DNA of 41,559 nucleotides from an uncultured Chitinophagaceae bacterium (lineage in GTDB: Bacteria > Bacteroidota > Bacteroidia > Chitinophagales > Chitinophagaceae), in assembly GCA_937858715.1 (NCBI GenBank), contig CALLZY010000216.1:1-41559 (forward strand). The letters are read 5' to 3'. Shown in pieces: positions 32,202-41,559 of this stretch. The translations under genes and the position numbers were made by a program. The stretch's first letter is position 1. Each line of letters starts with the position of its first letter. A model generated the notes under the pieces. The model saw only the letters and a list, made by a program, of their open reading frames with translations, searched no databases and was not told where the DNA came from.

Positions 32202-35200
32202 TCAGCTTATGGCCAGAACTTTTTTCTCCGCTTTTTTAAAAAGGGCATCCGCCTGCTTTTGCAGTTCAATGGTTTTACTGATAGCGGTTGCCATTTTGCA
32301 ATAGTGTGCAGGGTCATCCATCTGGCGGCTTTTGCGGTCTTTTAAATATTTTTCCATGGGCTGGTAGCCGCCTACCTGGTATTCCCATACATTTTTGGAG
32401 ATATTATCAAAATACCGGGCTTCGTTAATGTAAACCCTTTCTTCCCCTTCGTTATAAACAGGCTTTTCAATGCCATCGCTGCCGCCTTTGCCAAAATACT
32501 TTGTGGTGGAATGGCTGAGCGATTTATGTTTTAATAAATGCAGCGAGGCCAGTTCCTCGCCCAGCTTTGCCATTTCGGCAAATACATCTTTATCTGCCGT
32601 AAAAGGCATGCGGGGAAAATCTATTTTCAGAAATTCGGCATACTTCTCCCGGTAAATATTGCTGTACAATACGGCATAACAGTAATACAGCACCTGCTCC
32701 GGTGTTGGCCGCTTTTTATATGCTTTTTCTAATTGTTCAAAAACTTTGGGGGCAATGTTGGCCACTTTGCCCTGCTTGCCATAAGCCTGTTCAGGCTCAA
32801 ACAACATCATGGCCTGTAAGCCTTTCTTCTTTTTTTCTTCGGCGGGAGGGTAGAGGTAGAGGGGAGCTTGTTGAATAATTCCTTTGCTGCTAAAAAATGT
32901 TCTGTTGTCAACCATGTATTCAGAAACTAATGCATGAGAATATTTTTCGTTACCAGAATACTGACGAATGAAGCAGATTGAGATGTTTGGCTTTAACAAA
33001 TGTTGAACATTATCAAAAATTGGTCTTTCTATAACCAACTTAGAATAGTAAATATTTCTTACATCAAATGGCCTATATGTAATCAGATTGAAATGTTCAT
33101 CCCAATCTTTTACTTTAGAAAATTCTTCTCTAAATTTTTTTAGTTTAAATGTTGATGTATCTTTTAAGCCATAAGCTTCTTTTATAAAAGCGTCTTCAAA
33201 TTTTATATTTCTGAATTGTCGGATTCTTGCCTCTAAAGAATCCTTATTAATATCTATTGCGAATGCATCACGGGCTGTTACAATCCCAACATTATTTACT
33301 GGAAAAACTTCTGTAAGCTTTATCCATCTATTGTAATGCTCAATGCCTTCTGTATTTCTTTTCACCAAAAAATACCAGGGTGTTTTCGGTTCCAGGGGTT
33401 CAAAATCCTTTTTCTTAAAAGGCTTCTTGTCTAACCAGTCATATTTTTCTTCCCGCCTGCCATACATGTCCCGGTGATAGACCTTACAGCTACCTCCCCT
33501 AACCCCTCCGGCGGGGAATTTTACAAACAGGGCAATGGCTGTTCCCTGCTGTATGTCAAACACATTTTCATCTTTTTCCCCATCCGGCGTTGTTTCTTTT
33601 TTTAAGCTGTTACCATGCAGGTCAATAATATAAATTTCATTAAAGGTTTTCATCAGGCTCTGCCTCATGCCACGGAAAGTAGGGTTGTCCAAATAACTGT
33701 GATTGGTAATCATGCCCACAATGCCTTCGCCTGCTTTTTGTATTTTCCATTGGGCAAACCGCAAAAACTTTACATAATCATCCTGCAGCCATAACTTCTT
33801 TTCGCCAAGTGGTTTTCCATCCACTTCATAATATGTTTGGGCACCGTCAATATTTGTCTTCAACAGTTTCTCAGTCCATTCATTAATATTCGCTGAAATG
33901 CCACTGTAAGGCGGGTTGCCCAATATCACCAGTATTGGTTCTTTTTGTTTTACTTTCCCTGCAAGATGGCTTTCTTCGCTCAGCGAACCGAGGCCGGGAA
34001 TCTGCGTTTGCTGCAGGTCTTCCATGTCCAATGTGTTGGTAAGGTACAGTTTAAACCGGTCATCATCTTTCATTTTATACCCAAGCTCTTCCAGCAGAAA
34101 ACTAATTTTAATATGGCCGATGGCATAGGGTGCCATCATCAGTTCAAAGGCATAAAAATTTTTAAGTACCTGTTGCCTTATAAAGCGTTGCTTGCCGCCA
34201 TCGCCGTATTTGGTGGTAAACTCCTGCACGGCCAGTTTAATGGCTTCGGCAGGAAAGGTAAGTGTGCCGCCTGCGGGGTCGAGCAGGGTTACTTCTTTAC
34301 TGGCTAATCCATCTTGTAAATCAAAATGAGTTTTCAGCAGTTCATGTATGCTGCGTACGATATACTTTACCACCGGTTCGGGGGTGTAATACACGCCACG
34401 TTTTTCCCTTGTGCCGGGGTCGTATATGTTCAGGAAGGTTTCATAAAAGTGAACGATGGGGTCTTCGCCTTTTCCCTTGCGGTAGTATTCGTCCAATATT
34501 TTATTTACATCGGCGGCCTGCAATACTTCGGCAATATCATCAACAATAACCTCCATTTGCAGGGGCAGTTTGCCGAGGGAGATAAAGCGGAACACATCCC
34601 GCAGTATGCCGATGGTTTGCGGTATCAGTTCATAAGCGGCTTTCCGGGTAAAACTTCCGTTGGCACGGGTACGGGCGGCAAACAGGCCGTAGGTAATCGT
34701 TTGCGAATAAATGTCGGCGAAGTCTGTTTGGGTAAGGTTGGCAACGAGGTAGTTTTTAAAAGCTGTGTAGAATCCATAAATATCGCCCTTGCCTTCTTTT
34801 TCTTCCAGCAGTTCTTCGGCAATCACTTCATCCCGCAGAAAGCCGGTACGTTTGGCTAATTCTGTAGCAAGGCTTTCGGCAGAAAACACTTTGGGAAAGG
34901 TGAAGGCAAAGAATTTTTGTAACAGCGAATTGAATGCGGCTTCGTTTTCAAGCGGTGGGGTTTCTTTTAATTTACTGGCCACAAATGGCCTGCCGATGGA
35001 AACCTTGTCAATCAGTTGACCGTTGCGGTACAGCCGGAATTCATAAAAATCAGTAAGTACCAGGTTGGGGAAAGTATTGCGGTATCTTTTAAGCTGGTTG
35101 GTTGTTTCAATTACATCTAAGTTTTCGCCGGGTTTCTTCGCTTCTATGTAACCAACGATATGCTGCTTACCATCCCACACCCTGAAGTCGGGGTTGCCAG

Positions 35201-35360
35201 CTTCGGTTTTTTTGGGCAGTGTGGTTATTTGTGTTTTGGTTTTATCAATGCTTACAGCAAATTTTTCGAGGAATCCCGACAAATGCGGATAGAAACTTTC
35301 TTCACGGGCATCGCCCTGCGCCGTGGTTTTGGCAATCGCTTTCAGATAGGCTGTGGTCAT
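32202..35360 (-). CDS. Single-chain restriction-modification enzyme (type IIG / type ISP-like)
   Basis: Large protein of 1052 residues combining nuclease and DNA adenine methyltransferase. The N-terminus (about 50-110) has a PD-(D/E)XK-like motif, NPDFRVW then GYIEAKKPGEN (E..K). The methyltransferase has GVYYTPEPVVKYIV, motif I LLDPAGGTLTF near residue 360 and motif IV NPPYSG near residue 480; a long C-terminal target-recognition region follows. No Walker A/B helicase block is present, in contrast to the ~1600-residue LlaBIII/LlaGI type ISP enzymes, so the layout resembles type IIG. Motif I has Leu where the usual GTG third Gly is. It sits 38 bp downstream of dnaX with no specificity or restriction partner nearby. 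It may defend against phage. Confidence 0.9.
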   Translation of the reverse strand: MTTAYLKAIAKTTAQGDAREESFYPHLSGFLEKFAVSIDKTKTQITTLPKKTEAGNPDFRVWDGKQHIVGYIEAKKPGENLDVIETTNQLKRYRNTFPNLVLTDFYEFRLYRNGQLIDKVSIGRPFVASKLKETPPLENEAAFNSLLQKFFAFTFPKVFSAESLATELAKRTGFLRDEVIAEELLEEKEGKGDIYGFYTAFKNYLVANLTQTDFADIYSQTITYGLFAARTRANGSFTRKAAYELIPQTIGILRDVFRFISLGKLPLQMEVIVDDIAEVLQAADVNKILDEYYRKGKGEDPIVHFYETFLNIYDPGTREKRGVYYTPEPVVKYIVRSIHELLKTHFDLQDGLASKEVTLLDPAGGTLTFPAEAIKLAVQEFTTKYGDGGKQRFIRQQVLKNFYAFELMMAPYAIGHIKISFLLEELGYKMKDDDRFKLYLTNTLDMEDLQQTQIPGLGSLSEESHLAGKVKQKEPILVILGNPPYSGISANINEWTEKLLKTNIDGAQTYYEVDGKPLGEKKLWLQDDYVKFLRFAQWKIQKAGEGIVGMITNHSYLDNPTFRGMRQSLMKTFNEIYIIDLHGNSLKKETTPDGEKDENVFDIQQGTAIALFVKFPAGGVRGGSCKVYHRDMYGRREEKYDWLDKKPFKKKDFEPLEPKTPWYFLVKRNTEGIEHYNRWIKLTEVFPVNNVGIVTARDAFAIDINKDSLEARIRQFRNIKFEDAFIKEAYGLKDTSTFKLKKFREEFSKVKDWDEHFNLITYRPFDVRNIYYSKLVIERPIFDNVQHLLKPNISICFIRQYSGNEKYSHALVSEYMVDNRTFFSSKGIIQQAPLYLYPPAEEKKKKGLQAMMLFEPEQAYGKQGKVANIAPKVFEQLEKAYKKRPTPEQVLYYCYAVLYSNIYREKYAEFLKIDFPRMPFTADKDVFAEMAKLGEELASLHLLKHKSLSHSTTKYFGKGGSDGIEKPVYNEGEERVYINEARYFDNISKNVWEYQVGGYQPMEKYLKDRKSRQMDDPAHYCKMATAISKTIELQKQADALFKKAEKKVLAIS

Positions 35361-35398
35361 AAGATAAAATTAATGGTTTCTGTGCTGTGGGCTGCCCG

Positions 35399-37177
35399 TT
35401 AATAATCCAGCTCCAGCCGCAGACGGTCTTTCAATTCTATTATTAACGGAAACTCCACGGCCATTTTCTGAAACTGTTCTTTTGAAGTTAAGGTAACTTC
35501 AAGAACAGGCCGGTCAGAGGCTTTTTCCTCCACAATTACATTAAACTGAAGCAGCCGGTTGTGCAGTTTATCCTGCAGGAAATGAAACAGATGATTTCTT
35601 TCCTGTTCAATGAATTTTTGTTCGATATTGTTGGCTGTTACAGCTTCAAACGAGTTTTCATCTTTAATGCGCAGCAGTGCCAGCTCAAAAGGCTGTGCAG
35701 CCGGGTTTCTTTTTTCTTTCAGCAGGAAAATGTAATCGTTCCAGGCTTTTTGCAGTTCTTCCTGGGCTAATGGCCTGTTAGCGGCATCTCCGTTGCCATT
35801 ACCATTTCCTTTATACTGTTTCCGGATTTTATCAAGAGCCGAAAGACCTGAGGAAACAGGTTTCCTGTTCGATGCCTGAGGCTGCGGCGTATCCTCCTCA
35901 ACTATTGAAGGTTTTGACGCAGGTGTTTCTATAATCAGTTTTGCTTCTGTTGTTGATTTTTGCGGTACGTTGACATGCACCTGCGGACTGCTATACAACT
36001 TTATCGGCGATATCCTGAATGCCTGTGCACCTTCAATCAGTTTTTTTTTACTTACTGCATTTCCTTCGGCAGTAATTTGCAGGGCTTGCTGCAGGTAGCA
36101 GAGCTTGATAAGGGCCAGTTCAACATGCAGCCGTTTATTACGGGCTGCTTTATAATTAATTTCTGCTTCATTAAGAATGTTAAGAGTACTTATCAGGAAC
36201 GGGAAGGAAACTCCTTTGGCAGTAGCTACATATTTGTCTTTAAAACTTTCCACGACTTCGAGCAGGCTGGCTGCTTTTTCATCTTTGCATACCAGCAAGT
36301 TGCGGATAAACTCGGCAAAGCCATTAATGACAAGATCGCCTTCAAAACCTTTGCGGTTAATATCATCATAGAGCAGCATTGCGCCGGCCAAATCCTGCTG
36401 CTGCATATAGTCAAGCAGTTTAAAATACAGGTCAGCATCGAGTATGTTCAGGTGCTCCAGTGTATTAGAGTAATTGAGTTCGCCGCTGGTAAAACTTACA
36501 ATTTTGTCCAGGATACTCAGTGCATCCCGCATACAGCCTTCGCTTTTCTGTGCGATGATTTGCAGGGCAGCTTTTTCAGCTTTTATTTCTTCTTTTTCAC
36601 AAATTTCTTCCAGGTGTTGTACTGTATCGTTGGTGGTAATTCGTTTAAAGTCAAAAATCTGGCAGCGGCTTAATATTGTAGGAAGGATTTTGTGTTTTTC
36701 TGTAGTGGCCAGAATAAAAATGGCATAGGAGGGAGGCTCTTCCAGGGTTTTCAAAAAAGCGTTGAAGGCGGCAGCACTTAACATGTGCACCTCATCAATC
36801 ACATATACTTTGTACCTGCCTGTTTGCGGCACAAAGCGAACCTGGTCAACCAAATCTCTGATATTGTCCACTGAATTGTTAGAGGCCGCATCCAGTTCGA
36901 AATAATTCATTGAGGCACCATCGTTGAATGACTGGCAACTCTGGCATTTGTCACAGGCTTCGCCTTCTTTGGTGGGGTTTTCGCAGTTGATGGTTTTGGC
37001 CAGGATACGGGCACAGGTGGTTTTACCCACACCTCTTGGTCCGCAAAAAAGAAATGCATGTGCCAGTTGTTGCTGCTTGATGGCATTCTTTAAAGTAGTG
37101 GTAATGTGTGACTGACCTACGACAGTGTCGAAGGTTTGTGGTCTGTATTTCCGTGCCGATACGATGAATTTATCCAT
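35399..37177 (-). CDS. dnaX: DNA polymerase III subunit gamma/tau
   Basis: Clamp-loader ATPase of replication, 592 residues. Seen: Walker A GPRGVGKT (46-53), four zinc-binding cysteines (65, 75, 78, 81), Walker B VYVIDEVHML and sensor/arginine-finger region ILATTEKHKILPTILSRCQIFDFKRI. The C-terminal tau part (about 380-592) is Pro/Ser-rich and then helical. No programmed frameshift signal was sought in detail. The start lies 5 bases from a heptamer array. It opens a run of same-strand genes with the restriction enzyme and E2 genes behind. Confidence 0.97.
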   Translation of the reverse strand: MDKFIVSARKYRPQTFDTVVGQSHITTTLKNAIKQQQLAHAFLFCGPRGVGKTTCARILAKTINCENPTKEGEACDKCQSCQSFNDGASMNYFELDAASNNSVDNIRDLVDQVRFVPQTGRYKVYVIDEVHMLSAAAFNAFLKTLEEPPSYAIFILATTEKHKILPTILSRCQIFDFKRITTNDTVQHLEEICEKEEIKAEKAALQIIAQKSEGCMRDALSILDKIVSFTSGELNYSNTLEHLNILDADLYFKLLDYMQQQDLAGAMLLYDDINRKGFEGDLVINGFAEFIRNLLVCKDEKAASLLEVVESFKDKYVATAKGVSFPFLISTLNILNEAEINYKAARNKRLHVELALIKLCYLQQALQITAEGNAVSKKKLIEGAQAFRISPIKLYSSPQVHVNVPQKSTTEAKLIIETPASKPSIVEEDTPQPQASNRKPVSSGLSALDKIRKQYKGNGNGNGDAANRPLAQEELQKAWNDYIFLLKEKRNPAAQPFELALLRIKDENSFEAVTANNIEQKFIEQERNHLFHFLQDKLHNRLLQFNVIVEEKASDRPVLEVTLTSKEQFQKMAVEFPLIIELKDRLRLELDY

Positions 37178-37182
37178 AGTGC

Positions 37183-37217
37183 GAAGTCAGAAGTCAGAGG
37201 TCGGAAGTCAGAAAAAC
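37183..37217. repeat. Heptamer array upstream of dnaX
   Basis: GAAGTCA, GAAGTCA, GAGGTCG, GAAGTCA, then a decayed unit. It is the reverse complement type of the TCTGAC/TCCGACC units in the 19610 array. The first base lies 5 bases from the dnaX ATG, so it is in the leader. Confidence 0.85.
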
Positions 37218-37284
37218 CTCAAACCAATAACACTCATCTTTTGTGCAATAATAAAGAAAGTTTTGGCAGCAGTTTTTTCTCTTT

Positions 37285-38484
37285 TTACACAAGCACCGGA
37301 TGTGGTTTGAATTCTTTCATTCTGTCAAAATTGTACCGATAAGTGGTGAGCATTCGGCTGCGGTAGGTGCCCAGAGCTTCAGCTACGTTAATCATTTTTG
37401 GGTTGAATTCGCCAATCCATTGCATTTCATAATCTTCATAAATAGGTCTTCCCAGTTTGTATTCGCCATTTTCGATATAAACTCCCTGTATAATCTTGCA
37501 GGCTTCAACAATCATATATCCGTCCACACCTTTTCCCTGCCATTCAGGGATTACCCCAAATACCAACCCGGTGAACTTATTGTTCCTTTTGGTGGCTTTA
37601 AGCCATAAAAACTTCAACTTTTGCCAGAAACCAAATTTCCCTTTCAGATACTTAAACCATTGGTTCAGGTCGGGCAGGTTGATGAATATGCCAACAGGTT
37701 CATTTTTGTAATACACAAACCAGTTTATGCGTTCATCCATTACAGGTCTCATAGCCCTGAACATCTTCAGCACCAGCTTTTCTTCTATCTGCTTCATGCC
37801 ACCGTGGCCTGCCCAGGCTTTATTATATACAATTGTAAAATCGCTGGCAAATTTTGACAACCGGTTTTTTTTAATGTGGGCCGAACTGAAACCCGGATCT
37901 GCCGCACATTCGGCATGGCGATCATAAAATTTCTGCTGCAACCTTTCTTTTACTTTCAGCGAAAAACAAACCTGGTTAAAAAAGTTTTTGAAACCATACG
38001 TTTCAAACAACTGCTGATAATAAGGCGGGTTGAAATTCATGCAGTACAAGGGCGGTATTTCGTTGCCCTGCACCACCAATCCCCACCATTTATCCCTTTC
38101 CCCAAAATTGATGGGGCCATCCATAGCTTCCATGCCTCGTTGAAGCAACCAGTGTTTGGCAACATCAAACAGTATGTCAGCCGCCTCCTGGTCATTGATA
38201 CATTCAAAAAAGCCTATGCCGCCAACAGGCACATCGTCATCTTTTGTTCTGTATTTGTTGTTAACAAAAGCTGCTATGCGGCCAATCAGTTTGCCCTCCC
38301 GGTCTTTTAATACCCAACGGGCAGCCTCGCCATGACGAAAGGTTTTGTTTTTGGAAGGGTTAAAAGTGTCGTTAATATCCTTGTCAAGCGGACGAATCCA
38401 GGCCGGATTGCCCTTATTCAGCAAGACAGCAACTTCAATAAACTCTTTTGCCTGTTGTGGTGTGGCTACTTCAGTTAACCTCAT
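37285..38484 (-). CDS. GNAT-like protein of the YghO type
   Basis: 399 residues, cytoplasmic. Seen: an N-terminal region with NPAWIRPLDKDINDTFNPSKNKTFRHGEAARWVLKDREGKLIGRIAAFVN, which has the acyl-CoA N-acyltransferase look, GGIGFFECINDQEAADILFDVAKHWLLQRGMEAMDGPINFGERDKWWGLV, and a second GNAT-like half ending in VFGVIPEWQGKGVDGYMIVEACK. So it seems to be a double GNAT-fold protein like YghO of E. coli, whose reaction is unknown. It starts after a TATTTTTG -7 box and is divergent from atpD. Orthology to YghO is by pattern only. Confidence 0.82.
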   Translation of the reverse strand: MRLTEVATPQQAKEFIEVAVLLNKGNPAWIRPLDKDINDTFNPSKNKTFRHGEAARWVLKDREGKLIGRIAAFVNNKYRTKDDDVPVGGIGFFECINDQEAADILFDVAKHWLLQRGMEAMDGPINFGERDKWWGLVVQGNEIPPLYCMNFNPPYYQQLFETYGFKNFFNQVCFSLKVKERLQQKFYDRHAECAADPGFSSAHIKKNRLSKFASDFTIVYNKAWAGHGGMKQIEEKLVLKMFRAMRPVMDERINWFVYYKNEPVGIFINLPDLNQWFKYLKGKFGFWQKLKFLWLKATKRNNKFTGLVFGVIPEWQGKGVDGYMIVEACKIIQGVYIENGEYKLGRPIYEDYEMQWIGEFNPKMINVAEALGTYRSRMLTTYRYNFDRMKEFKPHPVLV

Positions 38485-38501
38485 ATTTTTCAGCAGATTG
38501 A

Positions 38502-38509
38502 CAAAAATA
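38502..38509 (-). promoter_or_regulatory. -7 element of the GNAT-like gene
   Basis: TATTTTTG on the minus strand matches TAnnTTTG and lies 17 bases before the ATG at 38484. No TTG at the -33 distance. Confidence 0.5.
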
Positions 38510-38584
38510 GGGATTAATGTTCAGGGCAGGTTTTTAACCCATTTTCCACAGGCCGGATAAATCGTCTTTTTTCTACTTAACTAA

Positions 38585-38615
38585 TTGGCAAATTAGCCCT
38601 CCGCCCTTACCTTTG
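38585..38615 (+). promoter_or_regulatory. Promoter of atpD (TTG-N20-TACCTTTG)
   Basis: TTG (38585-38587), 20 bp, TACCTTTG (38608-38615), a full match. It lies about 105 bases before the ATG, so the mRNA has a leader of about 100 bases, long for this window. Confidence 0.78.
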
Positions 38616-38644
38616 CGGCCTGAAAAAGGAGCAGGATGCCAGGG

Positions 38645-38658
38645 GTCAGATATCTGAC
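38645..38658. promoter_or_regulatory. Palindrome in the atpD leader
   Basis: GTCAGATATCTGAC, a perfect 14-bp palindrome in the predicted 5' leader of atpD between the promoter and the heptamer array. It may be an operator or part of the repeat system. Confidence 0.5.
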
Positions 38659-38675
38659 AAAGCAAACTGAATTAA

Positions 38676-40220
<1,545 letters not shown>

Positions 40221-40233
40221 TGATGGTTTGAAA

Positions 40234-40288
40234 GGTTTAACGTTTAAGAAGATTAACGTTAACCTTAAACCTTTAAACGATTTAAACG
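40234..40288. repeat. Inverted/heptamer-like repeats before atpC
   Basis: GGTTTAA, CGTTTAA, then TTAACGTTAACC, TTAAACC, TTTAAACG, TTTAAACG fill the whole gap between atpD and atpC. GGTTTAACGTTTAA and TTAACGTTAACC can pair as a hairpin with GAAGA in the loop. It may belong to the same heptamer family or be a separate one. Confidence 0.6.
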
Positions 40289-40546
40289 ATGAATTTAGAG
40301 ATATTAACTCCTGAAAAGAAACTTTACAGCGGCGAGGTATTCGGTGTGCAAATGCCGGGTGTAAGCGGTTCGTTTGAAGTGCTTGATAAACATGCTCCGC
40401 TGGTAAGCGCCTTAAAGGCGGGCCGTATAAAAGTGCTGAAAGACTTGCAAAACCATATTGCCAACTTTGATATTCAGGGTGGCTTTGTGGAAGTGCTTAA
40501 TAATAAAGTTACTGTTTTGGTTGAAGGTGCAGAGCCAGTGGAATAG
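40289..40546 (+). CDS. atpC: ATP synthase F1 subunit epsilon, short form
   Basis: 85 residues, with only the N-terminal beta-sandwich (EILTPEKKLYSGEVFGVQMPGVSGSFEVLDKHAPLVSALKAGRIKV and GGFVEVLNNKVTVLVEGAEPVE). The C-terminal helical hairpin that inhibits ATP hydrolysis in E. coli and Bacillus (about 45-50 further residues) is missing, as I recall for other Bacteroidota. So inhibition by the epsilon helix is not expected. It follows atpD with a 68-bp gap, and a terminator ends the operon. Confidence 0.95.
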   Translation: MNLEILTPEKKLYSGEVFGVQMPGVSGSFEVLDKHAPLVSALKAGRIKVLKDLQNHIANFDIQGGFVEVLNNKVTVLVEGAEPVE

Positions 40547-40586
40547 TACCAGGGAAACCAGTATTGGGTATTATGAAGACTATTTG

Positions 40587-40611
40587 AACCCTCTCGTTTA
40601 TCGGGAGGGTT
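40587..40611 (+). terminator. Terminator of the atpDC operon
   Basis: AACCCTCTCG-TTTAT-CGGGAGGGTT with one mismatch in ten, followed by TGTTTTGTTTG. It lies 40 bases after the atpC stop. Confidence 0.85.
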
Positions 40612-40623
40612 TGTTTTGTTTGT

Positions 40624-41346
40624 TTAGTCATCATAATAGTGCCATTCAGAAATATATTCAAACCATCTGGTTCTTGATTTGTCAAAGTAAACTAATAGTC
40701 TTTTTAATAAGCCGTTATTGTAGTACTCGTAAACATCATACGATCCGCCTCTTGAAAGTTTATTATCGATATGCAGTCGGCCATTTCTGTCAAGAGTCTG
40801 ATTTTCTTTGAAAATAAAACTCTTTCCGTTTGGTTGATAAATGGTAGTTCTTATTTTTCGGCACAGGCTGTCATAATCACTTTGAGAGGAAATATGGCCA
40901 GATAGAAAAGCTGTTTTGTATAAGAGGCCTTTTTTGTTATAGTATTCTATGAAGGGTTTATAAGTAGTGTCAAAATAGAAAATGTACTTCTCGTAGCTGC
41001 CGTCAGTATGATAGGAATAAACAGAAGAATCTCTTTTCTCCTTCCGGTCAAATACAGTAATTCTTTTAACTAGTCTTTCCAAAGTGTCGTAGTAGTTTAG
41101 ATATGATGTTTGACCAAGTCGTGTTACCGAGAGAGTATCATTACCATATATATCAAAATAGATACTGATAGTGTCAGTATTTGATAGTTTCTTGTTTCTG
41201 TATGACTTCCAATAAAGTCTTTCACAACTTACTTTATTTATTTTTATTGGATCATTACACTGTTGGCTGTGAAGCATAGCGGAATTGAAACCAAGCAGGT
41301 AAATCGAACAAATACTTTTCAGAAGATTCTTAATTGAATAAGGCAT
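40624..41346 (-). CDS. Secreted Tyr-rich repeat protein, unknown
   Basis: 240 residues with a signal peptide (MPYSIKNLLKSICSIYLLGFNSAMLHSQQ). The mature part has many Tyr/Asp-rich strands of the type YDTLERLVKRITVFDRKEKRDSSVYSYHTDGSYEKYIFYFD and ENQTLDRNGRLHIDNKLSRGGSYDVYEYYNNGLLKRLLVYFD, which look like YD-type or MORN-like beta repeats. This suggests an extracellular beta-rich protein, but no family is recognised. AT-rich. It converges with atpC across its terminator. Confidence 0.72.
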   Translation of the reverse strand: MPYSIKNLLKSICSIYLLGFNSAMLHSQQCNDPIKINKVSCERLYWKSYRNKKLSNTDTISIYFDIYGNDTLSVTRLGQTSYLNYYDTLERLVKRITVFDRKEKRDSSVYSYHTDGSYEKYIFYFDTTYKPFIEYYNKKGLLYKTAFLSGHISSQSDYDSLCRKIRTTIYQPNGKSFIFKENQTLDRNGRLHIDNKLSRGGSYDVYEYYNNGLLKRLLVYFDKSRTRWFEYISEWHYYDD

Positions 41347-41358
41347 GGCACATCTTAA

Positions 41359-41559
41359 TTATCGCTTTTGTAGTTTTTTTTGAAATTCCTTCTCTGCCCA
41401 GGTAAACACCTTTTTCATCATATCTGTTTTTCTCAGTTCGTATTTGGTTCTTATCTGTTCTTCTTCGTTGGCAATCATCAGGAACATTACATCAACGGCA
41501 CGGGCCGAGATAAAATCGGTTAGATTATTTTCAAGCGGTTTGCTGCTCAGAAAAGGGAT
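41359..41559 (-). CDS. 3' end of a gene cut off by the window
   Basis: 67 codons up to a TAA at 41359-41361, on the minus strand. The fragment (NLTDFISARAVDVMFLMIANEEEQIRTKYELRK, then KKVFTWAEKEFQKKLQKR) is helical, charged and ends in a basic tail. No family recognised. Confidence 0.6.
   Translation of the reverse strand: MPFLSSKPLENNLTDFISARAVDVMFLMIANEEEQIRTKYELRKTDMMKKVFTWAEKEFQKKLQKR

Noticed and set aside
34250-34290. Frameshift or decay in motif I of the methyltransferase (DPAGGTLTF)
   Set aside because: The reading frame is intact over 1052 codons, and DPAxGTxTF variants occur in related single-chain enzymes as far as I recall, so it is reported as a variant, not a defect.

Overview
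The window looks like a chromosomal stretch from a member of the Bacteroidota, most likely the Chitinophagaceae or a close relative (the family level is inference). The evidence is direct: recurrent Bacteroidota-type promoters (TTTG or TTG, 18-20 bp, then TAnnTTTG), a PorT-like type IX secretion protein, a secreted metalloprotease with a type IX C-terminal sorting domain, many lipoproteins with short lipoboxes, a short ATP synthase epsilon subunit, and little Shine-Dalgarno signal. No tRNA, rRNA, CRISPR array, transposase or integrase was seen.

Layout. 1-3059 (minus): truncated aminotransferase, DUF6263-like lipoprotein, NADP isocitrate dehydrogenase. 3171-5048 (plus): three consecutive Crp/Fnr-like regulators. 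5068-7600 (minus): metal regulator mntR overlapping an Nramp transporter fused to a UspA domain, with a promoter and overlapping operator. 7708-11433: lipoprotein, short GT35 alpha-glucan phosphorylase-like protein whose PLP lysine position is Thr, and a PfkB sugar kinase, separated by a strong bidirectional terminator. 11519-13265 (minus): ABC-2 exporter pair. 13505-18120: epimerase followed by an accessory region with dinD, an SRPBCC protein, an orphan gene and about 1 kb of repeats; the last 77 bp of the epimerase gene recur after dinD. 18121-20375: porT-menG and divergent engB. 20447-24930: small secreted proteins, a YkuK-like RNase H-fold protein, a type IX secreted metalloprotease, a CoA-binding protein and a lipoprotein. 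24996-27182 (minus): NfeD-like and flotillin pair. 27294-30378: phosphoesterase/beta-propeller fusion, small membrane protein, DUF6794-like lipoprotein. 30458-38484 (minus): pyruvate dehydrogenase E2, a single-chain restriction-modification enzyme, dnaX and a GNAT-like protein. 38721-40546 (plus): atpD-atpC. 40624-41559 (minus): a secreted protein and a truncated gene.

The most unusual signal is a family of degenerate 7-bp tandem repeats. They lie just upstream of several housekeeping genes (menG/engB, dnaX, atpD, perhaps atpC), and the same heptamers occur inside the pyruvate dehydrogenase E2 gene, only in the stretches encoding its flexible inter-domain linkers. The second is the accessory region at 14.3-18.1 kb: it carries a duplicated gene end around dinD, two diverged copies of a ~100-bp element, an orphan gene bounded by complementary GTTATATGC/GCATATAAC ends next to a long imperfect palindrome (an arrangement reminiscent of an integron cassette), and a 217-bp tandem duplication.
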